Assembly (NCBI GenBank): GCA_900544195.1
Contig: UQUJ01000048.1
Location: 1-24,540 of the forward strand
Source: an uncultured Alistipes sp.
GTDB lineage: Bacteria; Bacteroidota; Bacteroidia; Bacteroidales; UBA932
Direction of reading: 5' to 3'
Length of the DNA stretch: 24,540 nucleotides
Positions 14,715 through 21,302 of the stretch are shown here, in pieces. Within the stretch, counting starts at the first letter, position 1, and each line of letters opens with the position of its first letter. The translations under genes and the position numbers were made by a program. Below the pieces are notes generated by a model. It was not told the DNA's origin, made no database searches, and saw only the letters and a program-made list of their open reading frames with translations.

Positions 14715-16250
14715 TTAGTCCTCGATGTTCATTATGACATCCATCACGGAGCCGTCACGGTTCATCACGACTCCCACGACCTTCTCTCCGAACGGAAGCG
14801 GATCAGGGACTCCGATGGACTTCAGAGCCAGTTCCTTGAGGTCATGGATGTCCACGATCTTCAGTCCGGCCTCCCTCAGACGCTCGGCGATCTCAGGACG
14901 GCGCGGGTTGACCGCGATGCCATATTCAGTGACTACAACATCGACTGTCGAGCCAGGAGTGATGAGAGTCGTGACCTCGTCCACAACGCAAGGGATGCGT
15001 CCACGCATAAGTGGGCAGACGATGATCGAGAGGGCTGAATCGGCGGCTGTGTCAGGGTGTCCTCCGACGGCTCCTCTGATGACTCCGTCACTGCCGACAA
15101 GCACGTTGACGTTGAAGTTCACGTCCACCTCAAGGGCCGAGAGAATCACGATGTCAAGATAGTGCACGGCTGATCCAGGTTCATCCGCGCTGGCATATTC
15201 ATTGGCGGAGACTCCCTTATGGAAAGGATCGTTCTTGATGGACTCGGCGGCGACGCGGTCAAATGACTGAACGTCAATGAGTCGTCCGATGAGGCCTTCC
15301 TCGTGCATCTTGACCATGTGGGCGGTGATTCCTCCGAGCGCGAAGCTGGAGTGGATGCCCCTCTTGATCATTTCCTCTCGAATATATTTGACAGCGGCCA
15401 GCGAGGCTCCGCCGGATCCGGTCTGGATCGAGAATCCTTCCTTGAAATAACCGCTGTTGACAATGACTTTGGCGGCGTTCATCGCGAGCAGGATGTCGCG
15501 AGGGTTCTTGGTGTCACGGATGGCTCCCGAAGAGATCTTGGACGAGTCTCCGACTGAGTCCACGAGGACAACGTAATCGACATCGTGCTCGGAAATCGAG
15601 TTCGGAGTGTTCGGATAATCAACGAGATCGTCGGTGATGATCACGACCTTGTCAGCGTACTGGGCGTCAGGCTTGGCGTAGCCGAGGGAACCGCAGATTG
15701 ACTTGGCGTGCTCGGAGCGGGAGTAACCGCTGGCGTTTCCGGCAGGGTCGCTGGAGGACGCGCCCAGGAACGCGACATCAATGTGAAGGTCACCGTTGGC
15801 GATGGCGCTTCCACGTCCTCCGTGGCTGCGGAACACAACCGGCTCCTTCATCAGACCGTGTGAGATCTCCTTTGCAAGTTCTCCGCGAAGTCCGGATGTG
15901 GAAATCTTGGTAATCACTCCGTTCTTGATGTGGTCGATCAGCGGAGCGTGAACGTCGGAAAGGCTGGACGCGGCGAGGTGGAGATTCTTGAATCCCATCT
16001 CGGCCAGTTTGCCAACGACCATGTTCACAACCTTGTCACCGCCTCTGAAATGGTGGTGGAAGGAGATTGTCATTCCGTCTTTCAGGCCGCTGAGCCTGAT
16101 GGCATCCTCAAGTGTAACCACCTTGGACTGAACCTTCTGAAGATCCTTGCGGAATGTGGTGTTTTTCGGGGTCTCACCCGAGTACACCTTCTTGCCCATT
16201 GCGGCGGCAACCTTATCGACAAGCGCCGCCCTTTCCCTTATATTACTCAT
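14715..16250 (-). CDS. citF: Citrate lyase alpha subunit (acyl-ACP:citrate transferase)
   Basis: The 511-residue protein is the alpha chain of citrate lyase. It exchanges citrate for the acetyl group on the CitD prosthetic group, giving citryl-ACP. Family segments include DGMTISFHHHFRGGD near residue 58, SHGGRGSAIANGDLHIDVAF, SGYFKEGFSIQTGSGG, and the C-terminal GGHPDTAADSALSIIVCP followed by VTEYGIAVNPRRPEIAERL, a pattern shared with CoA transferases. Length is normal for CitF. Its start overlaps the citE stop by eight bases, the tight coupling expected for stoichiometric subunits. Confidence 0.95.
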   Translation of the reverse strand: MSNIRERAALVDKVAAAMGKKVYSGETPKNTTFRKDLQKVQSKVVTLEDAIRLSGLKDGMTISFHHHFRGGDKVVNMVVGKLAEMGFKNLHLAASSLSDVHAPLIDHIKNGVITKISTSGLRGELAKEISHGLMKEPVVFRSHGGRGSAIANGDLHIDVAFLGASSSDPAGNASGYSRSEHAKSICGSLGYAKPDAQYADKVVIITDDLVDYPNTPNSISEHDVDYVVLVDSVGDSSKISSGAIRDTKNPRDILLAMNAAKVIVNSGYFKEGFSIQTGSGGASLAAVKYIREEMIKRGIHSSFALGGITAHMVKMHEEGLIGRLIDVQSFDRVAAESIKNDPFHKGVSANEYASADEPGSAVHYLDIVILSALEVDVNFNVNVLVGSDGVIRGAVGGHPDTAADSALSIIVCPLMRGRIPCVVDEVTTLITPGSTVDVVVTEYGIAVNPRRPEIAERLREAGLKIVDIHDLKELALKSIGVPDPLPFGEKVVGVVMNRDGSVMDVIMNIED

Positions 16251-17136
16251 AAACTTCCTCCTTTGTTAATATGCCTGAAGCGATGGCAAGATCGATGGTA
16301 CGCTGAGCCCTGATGACGACAGGACGGTCAACCATCTTGCCGTTGACGGCGATGACACCCGAACCGCGTTTCTCAGCCTCCTTGATGGCGGCGAGAATCT
16401 TCTTAGCCTTCTCGATGGCCTTCTCGGTCGGGGCGAACACCTCGTTCACGATCTGGATCTGACGAGGGTTGATGATGGACTTGCCGTCGAATCCGAGGGT
16501 CTTGATGAGTTCGACCTCCTTGCGGAAAGTCTCCATGTCATCGAGGTTTGAATATACCGTGTCGAGAGCGTCGATCCCTGCGGCCCTGGCGGCCACCACG
16601 ATGGTCTCGCGGGCATAGAGCAGCTCGGCTCCACCCGGGGTACGCTGGGTCTTGAGGTTGGCGCAATAGTCCTCGGCTCCGAGGGCGATGCCCATCATCC
16701 TCTTGGAAGCCTTGGCGATTGCGAAGGCGTTGCAGATGCCCTCGGCGCTTTCGATGGCGGCCATCATGCGGGTTCTGCCAAGGCATCCCAGTTCCTTCTC
16801 GACCTTCTCAATCTCCGCCTCCAGCTCGCGGACCTCGTCGGCGGTCTCGGTCTTCGGCATGCGGATCACCTGCACGCCGGCCTTCACGACAGCCTCAACG
16901 TCCTTGCGTCCGTAAGGTGTGCTGAGAGGATTGATGCGGACAACCATTTCGGTGTCACCGTAGTCGATTGACTTCAGAGCGTTGTGGACGAGCAGACGCG
17001 CGGCGTCTTTCTCAGCCATGGTCACGGAGTCCTCCAGGTCGAGCATGATCGAGTCCGGCCCGTAGATGAAGGCATCCTGCATCATTCCGGGATTGTTGCC
17101 CGGAACGAACATCATTGTTCTTCTTAATCTTTCCAT
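16243..17136 (-). CDS. citE: Citrate lyase beta subunit (citryl-ACP lyase)
   Basis: The 297-residue TIM-barrel protein cleaves citryl-ACP to oxaloacetate and acetyl-ACP. Recognisable segments are RRTMMFVPGNNPGMMQDAF, SIMLDLEDSV (metal-binding acidic region), VVRINPL, the catalytic-face ESAEGI, and GALGAED-like GIALGAEDYCANL followed by DGKSIINPRQI. Many CitE-like proteins have other substrates, but the flanking citD, citF, citX and citC/citG identify this one as a true lyase subunit. A 72-base gap with a GGAATAA/TTATTCC stem (17154-17160 and 17192-17198) separates it from citD. Confidence 0.95.
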   Translation of the reverse strand: MERLRRTMMFVPGNNPGMMQDAFIYGPDSIMLDLEDSVTMAEKDAARLLVHNALKSIDYGDTEMVVRINPLSTPYGRKDVEAVVKAGVQVIRMPKTETADEVRELEAEIEKVEKELGCLGRTRMMAAIESAEGICNAFAIAKASKRMMGIALGAEDYCANLKTQRTPGGAELLYARETIVVAARAAGIDALDTVYSNLDDMETFRKEVELIKTLGFDGKSIINPRQIQIVNEVFAPTEKAIEKAKKILAAIKEAEKRGSGVIAVNGKMVDRPVVIRAQRTIDLAIASGILTKEEVYE

Positions 17137-17208
17137 AATCGTAACTGATTATCGGAATAACCCGCGCACCTTTGGTCCCTGGCGCCGCGACTTATTCCTC
17201 AACCTAAA

Positions 17209-17487
17209 CTAAGCCCAAACATCTTTACCGGTGGCGCGCACGGCGGCGGCGGTCACCCTGGCGCGGATAGTGCAGTCACGGGCACCCTTGTCAACCGCTT
17301 TGATGTCAGCGTCCTCAAGGCCGAATTCGGTGAGTGTTTCTTCTATGACCCGGCGGATCTGCCTGCCAAACTGAGCGGCTACAGAACTGTCGAGGTCAAT
17401 GTGCAGACCTTTCGTCTCTGCCGGGGCGATCTGGATCATGATGTCACCTGACTCCAGCGTTCCGGCTACAGCGTTCTTTACTTCCAT
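17209..17487 (-). CDS. citD: Citrate lyase acyl carrier protein (gamma subunit)
   Basis: The 92-residue protein is the carrier subunit of citrate lyase. Ser13 in AGTLESGD corresponds to the serine that carries phosphoribosyl-dephospho-CoA in the Klebsiella protein (Ser14). The rest follows the family layout: MIQIAPAE, GLHIDLDSSVAAQFG, a central helix (IRRVIEETLTEFGL) and the basic RARVTAAAVRA tail. It is the first gene of the operon, downstream of the promoter at 17657-17688 and a leader of about 160 bases that contains a perfect palindrome. Confidence 0.95.
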   Translation of the reverse strand: MEVKNAVAGTLESGDIMIQIAPAETKGLHIDLDSSVAAQFGRQIRRVIEETLTEFGLEDADIKAVDKGARDCTIRARVTAAAVRATGKDVWA

Positions 17488-17601
17488 AGCGAAATGTACG
17501 ATAAATAAGTCATCAGTGTCCCTGTACCTCAGGGGCGTGTTAATAATTATGTGTCAATCTCAAACAAAATCAACCCTCGGCGACTACAATCTTTCACATT
17601 A

Positions 17602-17617
17602 TTCGGAATATTCCGAA
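17602..17617. promoter_or_regulatory. 16-bp perfect palindrome in the citD leader, candidate operator
   Basis: TTCGGAATATTCCGAA is fully self-complementary. It lies about 40 bases downstream of the -7 box and about 115 bases upstream of citD, where a dimeric regulator could block elongation or initiation. It also contains the genome-wide GAATATTC word. No regulator gene for it is intact in the window. Confidence 0.55.
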
Positions 17618-17656
17618 AAATATATAACCACCGCGACGGGTAGCATCTTGTTCCGC

Positions 17657-17688
17657 CAAAGGTATGACACTTTTTTCAGTTGACCAAA
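17657..17688 (-). promoter_or_regulatory. Promoter of the citrate lyase-acn-icd operon
   Basis: On the minus strand, TTTG (17685-17688) and TACCTTTG (17657-17664) are separated by exactly 20 bases, an excellent match to the Bacteroidota housekeeping consensus. Transcription would start near 17650, leaving a long leader before citD. A small CCCTG/CAGGG hairpin (17520-17534) lies near the end of the leader. Confidence 0.8.
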
Positions 17689-17871
17689 TTTCCGCCGTAC
17701 ATTTTTCATTTTTCTGAAGCGTTGACCGGAGACTACAAGGGTGTAGATCATTCCGGCGTCTGGGAGAAGATGATCAACTACTGTGAGAAGGAGAACCGTG
17801 CAGGCTGCATTGACACCGAGCACATCAGTGTCTATCTTGGTGACCCGATGACGACTCCGGCCGAGAAAGGT
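17680..17871 (+). pseudogene. Fragment of a GyrI-like effector-binding domain
   Basis: A plus-strand frame encodes FHFSEALTGDYKGVDHSGVWEKMINYCEKENRAG...ISVYLGDPMTTPAEK. The pattern of GxYxG, a WxxLxxWC-like helix and xxYxxDPxxTP matches the GyrI-like domain at the C-terminus of many AraC-family regulators, and also free-standing GyrI proteins. There is a stop just upstream at 17665, no DNA-binding domain, and the end runs into a REP-like hairpin (17872-17896), after which homology is lost. It is truncated at both ends. It may be what remains of a regulator once divergent from the citrate operon; that last point is only positional inference. Confidence 0.55.
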
Positions 17872-17896
17872 GGTCACTTCGACAGGCTCAGTGACC
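17872..17896. repeat. REP-like hairpin GGTCACT-TCGACAGGCTC-AGTGACC
   Basis: A seven-base stem encloses an 11-base loop. It is the second copy of the structure at 8437-8459, with an A-T pair where the other has G-C. It sits at the broken end of the GyrI-like fragment and just beyond the 3' end of the PAP2 gene. Confidence 0.65.
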
Positions 17897-17933
17897 GACG
17901 TGGTGAGTTCAAGGTCCGATGCCCGCGCGGGGA

Positions 17934-19277
17934 TCACAGCAGGACAACGAAGGAGGTGCCGAGCGAGAGCATATTCATATATTCATTAGAAGATTTGCTG
18001 TGGGGCGGGAGGAGGTTGTAGTCCAGGAAAAGTCTCATTCCGTAAGAGGAATTGACCTTGAAGGACAAAGACATGCCGGTGCCGAAGGTGAAACCTCCGG
18101 CTGAGGGCACTGTCTTGCCGGCAAGGCTCAGTTTCGGATAGCGGACATAGCCGCCGAGCAGTTTTGCTCCGGCTGACCAGAAGGAAGACAATGGAAGGGA
18201 GAAGTAGCCTCCTCCAGAGAAAGAGACGGCATCAAAAGAGTTTTTCGCCTCATCGTCATCAGTGAATATCAACGTGTTGGTAGCCGTGAAGCGTCCCCCG
18301 ATCCCGAAATGCCGCCAAGGAAACCAAGCCCCCTCAAGGCCGGCGGTGCTTCCGGTGGAAGTCCGGAACTCGTTGGTCTCGTCTATATCGTAATCACTAA
18401 ACGGCAGATTCACCCCGAGATAAAGACCCAAGAAAGAAGTACTCGGACTTACATCATCGGGATAGTCGGCATAAGTGGCAGACAAACCTTTATCCTTGAA
18501 TATCAAGTCGGTGATCCAGTACCCGGCCTCCGTGGCGAGGATTCCGACCCCGGCTCCCGTCAGCACATCGCTGAGCCAATGCTTGTTGTTCGCGACACGC
18601 ATAAGCCCGGTCGCGGCGGCCACGGAATAGGCCCCGACACCGATCCATGGACTCACACTGCCATATTCCTTGGTAAGCATTGTGGCGGTCATGAACGCCG
18701 TGGCGGTGTGTCCCGAAGGGAAGGATCTGTCATCTGAACCATCCGGTCTGGTGACGTTGGTGGTGTTCTTCAGCGTGCCGACGATGCCAGCCGTCAGAAC
18801 GGCGGAAATAGCGTCCGACACCGCCATTCTCTCCCACGAGCTGCGGCTTTCCACCCCAAGCGCTTTCAGTCCGACCATCACCGCGAGCGGGGAATATTGC
18901 AGGTAGTCATCGGCGCTTTTCTTAAAGTCAGGAATATAATCGTTCCTCAATCCCCGGAACCGTCCGTCCAATTTCTTGGCCACCAGCCCTTCCGCGATCA
19001 GCGGAGCGCTCACGACAGCCACCCTCCCCAACCGCATCTTTGGAAACTCGATGCCTGTGCGGATGTTTTGAGGCGACTGTGAATATGATTGTGCGGCTGT
19101 CGGTGACAGGTCGGACAGGTCGGACAGGTCGGAACTGTCTGACGAAGAGGTTGCGTGACGCCCTGTCTGCCACCAAGGGAGCAGATTTGACGGAGCTGAA
19201 CCGTCTGACAGACTCTGCGAGCCAGCCGGCAGAGCCAAAATCAAGGCGAGAGGTACGGATATGATTCTTCCAAGCAT
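17934..19277 (-). CDS. PAP2-family phosphatase fused to an outer-membrane-barrel-like C-terminus
   Basis: The 447-residue protein has a signal peptide (MLGRIISVPLALILALPAGS), a Ser/Asp-rich linker with SDL repeats (residues 48-58), then a PAP2 acid phosphatase domain. The three motifs are intact: KNTTNVTRP (Lys170, Arg177), PSGH (187-190) and GLMRVANNKHWLSD (Arg227, His233, Asp237). Residues from about 265 on alternate in beta-strand fashion (LGLYLGVNLPF, WFPWRHFGIGGRF, YFSLPLSSFWSAGAKLLGGY, MRLFLDYNLL) and end LGTSFVVLL, consistent with a barrel. PAP2 enzymes of this kind dephosphorylate lipids such as undecaprenyl diphosphate or lipid A, or small phosphates; the substrate here is unknown. 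It has its own promoter at 19310. Confidence 0.85.
   Translation of the reverse strand: MLGRIISVPLALILALPAGSQSLSDGSAPSNLLPWWQTGRHATSSSDSSDLSDLSDLSPTAAQSYSQSPQNIRTGIEFPKMRLGRVAVVSAPLIAEGLVAKKLDGRFRGLRNDYIPDFKKSADDYLQYSPLAVMVGLKALGVESRSSWERMAVSDAISAVLTAGIVGTLKNTTNVTRPDGSDDRSFPSGHTATAFMTATMLTKEYGSVSPWIGVGAYSVAAATGLMRVANNKHWLSDVLTGAGVGILATEAGYWITDLIFKDKGLSATYADYPDDVSPSTSFLGLYLGVNLPFSDYDIDETNEFRTSTGSTAGLEGAWFPWRHFGIGGRFTATNTLIFTDDDEAKNSFDAVSFSGGGYFSLPLSSFWSAGAKLLGGYVRYPKLSLAGKTVPSAGGFTFGTGMSLSFKVNSSYGMRLFLDYNLLPPHSKSSNEYMNMLSLGTSFVVLL
19105..19131. repeat. Three tandem copies of GACAGGTCG inside the PAP2 gene
   Basis: The nine-base unit encodes the SDL/SDL/SDL linker of the PAP2 protein. A change in copy number would keep the frame and alter linker length only. 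Confidence 0.7.
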
Positions 19278-19309
19278 TATCTGTAGTCAGGTTGGTGATT
19301 TCCAATCGG

Positions 19310-19317
19310 CAAAGATA
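19310..19317 (-). promoter_or_regulatory. -7 promoter box for the PAP2 gene
   Basis: TATCTTTG on the minus strand matches TAnnTTTG, 32 bases before the start codon. No clear TTTG is seen 20 bases upstream. Confidence 0.45.
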
Positions 19318-19454
19318 ATCCTGTTTTTGAAGAAAATCTGTTTTTATTCAACTTTCAATCGAAATGATTTCTCAAGATACGTCCTTCCTTGACCCAAATG
19401 GCGGGATGACCGTCCCGACCAGAAGAGCACCCCGCTGAAAAGACTCCGTAAATA

Positions 19455-19547
19455 ATAACCATGCGGAATGTGGTAAATAACCAAAGATTCCGCAGCCTTA
19501 TTTTCGATAACCGTGCGGAATGTGGCAAAAATTCCAAGATACCGCAG
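19455..19547. repeat. Two operator-like inverted repeats, 52-bp period
   Basis: Two 41-base units start ATAACC at 19455 and 19507. The first contains TGCGGAAT...ATTCCGCA exactly; the second has the same arms with one mismatch. They stand just upstream of a plus-strand -7 box (19567-19574) and the ATPase remnant, the position expected of autoregulatory operators. Confidence 0.6.
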
Positions 19548-19566
19548 TTATCTCAAATAATATTCA

Positions 19567-19574
19567 TATTTTTG
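19567..19574 (+). promoter_or_regulatory. -7 promoter box upstream of the ATPase remnant and sulfatase-maturase
   Basis: TATTTTTG fits TAnnTTTG. It lies 20 bases after the second operator-like repeat and 182 bases before the sulfatase-maturase start. It may be the former ATPase promoter now reading into the maturase gene. Confidence 0.4.
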
Positions 19575-19750
19575 CAAAATGGAAACGCTCCAGAAAGGCT
19601 CGCTTCATAGAGGAGACAAACACGCGCAAGGCCGTGCACATCACAATGGTGACAACCTACGGTGTCAGGCACAATGAATATTTCAACGACATCCAATCCC
19701 AAGTCACACTGGATGACTTATTTGCCGAAGTATTACTTCTATATTTTTCA
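19575..19750 (+). pseudogene. C-terminal remnant of an AAA ATPase (DUF234/ATPase_2-like)
   Basis: The open stretch KWKRSRKARFIEETNTRKAV followed by HITMVTTYGVRHNEYFNDIQ and SQVTLDDLFA has the form of the C-terminus of Bacteroidales AAA-family ATP-binding proteins, which typically end in a TTYG...VTLDDLF segment. Walker motifs and about 300 preceding residues are missing. The frame then runs past the usual end into the start of the maturase gene. The 5' operators and promoter remain directly in front of it, so the simplest history is one internal deletion removing most of the coding region. The family assignment is from pattern memory. Confidence 0.55.
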
Positions 19751-19755
19751 GGGAT

Positions 19756-21072
19756 ATGTCAGACGCGACATTTGAAAAGACACTGACCCTCGGGGACGCC
19801 ATCCGCCTTTCCGGACCGATGGCGTTCAACATCATGATCAAGCCCGCCGGGTCACTCTGCAATCTGGACTGTAAATATTGCTACTATCTCGACAAGGCTG
19901 AGATCTACGGCGGCAAGGAACCCCGCATGACCGAAGCGATGCTCGAAAAAGTGGTTCAGGAATATATCAGCGCGAACGGTGTGCCGGAAGTGACCTTCAA
20001 CTGGCACGGTGGCGAGCCGTTGGTGCTGGGGCTGGATTTCTACCGCAAGGCTTTGGAATTTGAGAAGAAATATGCCTGTGAAAAGGTCATCCACAACACC
20101 ATCCAGACCAACGGCACCCTCCTGAACCGGGAATGGGCGAGGTTCTTCCGCGAGAACAATTTCCTTGTGGGAATATCCCTGGACGGCCCCAAGGATATTC
20201 ACGACAAGTACCGCAAGGATAAGGGTGGGTTCCCGACCTTCGACAGGGTGATGAGCGGTCTGAATATTCTTAAAGGTGAAGGAGTTGAGTTCAACACTAT
20301 GTCCACGGTCAACCACGCCAGCGAAGGTCGGGGATTGGAGACGTATCTTTTTCTGCGTGAGGTCGGCAGCGGATTTATGCAGTTTATGCCTGTGGTCGAG
20401 CACGTCAAGTACCCGTTGAACGGGGCCGGGAAGCCGGACAAGAAGAAGCGTCCGTTCATCGTGGACCCGAAAGCGGACGGAGCGATGATCGCCCCGTGGT
20501 CGGTGAGCGATGTGGGCTACGGCCGGTTCCTCTGCGACATATTCGATTATTGGGTCAGGAATGATGTCGGCCGCATATTCGTCACCAACTTTGACGCCAC
20601 TCTGGCCACTTGGGTCGGGGAGATGCCTGGCACCTGCACATTCGCCCAGACCTGCGGCGGCAATTCCGTCATCGAGCACAACGGCGACCTCTACCCTTGC
20701 GACCATTTTGTCTATAAGGATTATCTCCTCGGCAACATCACCGAAAAGCCGATCGCCGAGATGATGCGCTCGGACAAGCAGACCGCCTTCGGCATCGACA
20801 AGCGGAACAAGCTCCCCACCAAATGCCTTAAGTGCGAATGGCTTTTCGCCTGCAACGGAGAATGCCCCAAGCATCGGTTCAACACCTACGAGTCCCGCCA
20901 AGGCAGAGGCGGCCTAAGGATCGAGACCGGCCTGAACGCCCTCTGCGACGGTTACAAGATGTTCTTCAGCCACGTCGCCCCCTACATGGACTATATGAAA
21001 GACCTCCTGTCCCGCAAGATGTCCCCCGCCTACGTCATCCCTTGGGCCAGAACCAACTCTCGCCGTATCTAA
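19756..21072 (+). CDS. Anaerobic sulfatase-maturating enzyme, radical SAM/SPASM
   Basis: The 438-residue protein belongs to the anSME group, which oxidises an active-site Cys or Ser of sulfatases to formylglycine without oxygen. The radical SAM cluster motif is Cys35-x3-Cys39-x2-Cys42 (CNLDCKYC). It is followed by the glycine-rich GGEPL SAM-binding segment and QTNGTLL and GISLDGP strands. The C-terminal SPASM region carries the auxiliary cluster cysteines in GTCTFAQTC, DLYPCDHF, CLKCEWLFACNGECPKHRF and NALCDGY. ATG 19756 gives normal family length. No sulfatase is in the window; maturases of this kind serve sulfatases elsewhere in the genome. A related SPASM enzyme for peptide modification is less likely because the match runs end to end. 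Confidence 0.9.
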   Translation: MSDATFEKTLTLGDAIRLSGPMAFNIMIKPAGSLCNLDCKYCYYLDKAEIYGGKEPRMTEAMLEKVVQEYISANGVPEVTFNWHGGEPLVLGLDFYRKALEFEKKYACEKVIHNTIQTNGTLLNREWARFFRENNFLVGISLDGPKDIHDKYRKDKGGFPTFDRVMSGLNILKGEGVEFNTMSTVNHASEGRGLETYLFLREVGSGFMQFMPVVEHVKYPLNGAGKPDKKKRPFIVDPKADGAMIAPWSVSDVGYGRFLCDIFDYWVRNDVGRIFVTNFDATLATWVGEMPGTCTFAQTCGGNSVIEHNGDLYPCDHFVYKDYLLGNITEKPIAEMMRSDKQTAFGIDKRNKLPTKCLKCEWLFACNGECPKHRFNTYESRQGRGGLRIETGLNALCDGYKMFFSHVAPYMDYMKDLLSRKMSPAYVIPWARTNSRRI

Positions 21073-21228
21073 TCATTAGCCCGTGCGTGAAATCAAGCGA
21101 ACCACTTACGAGTTCGCCAACAGCATCTTGTGAGCAGGATTGGGGCAATTTTGCGCACGAACGGAGAGGAGAGGATTATTCCATTTGCGTGGAGGGCAAA
21201 CACCTGACATTCAATCAATAATACATAC

Positions 21229-21257
21229 ATCCTCCCCACCGATACAGCAGGGAGGAT
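21229..21257. terminator. Hairpin between convergent genes
   Basis: ATCCTCCC (21229-21236) pairs with GGGAGGAT (21250-21257) around a 13-base loop in the 230-base gap between the convergent maturase and membrane protein genes. There is no T-run on either side, so terminator function is tentative. I recognise nothing else in the gap. Confidence 0.4.
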
Positions 21258-21302
21258 AGGCAATTATTCAATTGTAAAACAGCGTTTTAGCCTCCACGAA
21301 CA

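Noticed and set aside
19520..19786. Intact 88-residue gene upstream of the sulfatase-maturase
   Set aside because: Only the middle part resembles an ATPase C-terminus. The start lies in an operator repeat and the end overlaps the maturase start out of frame.
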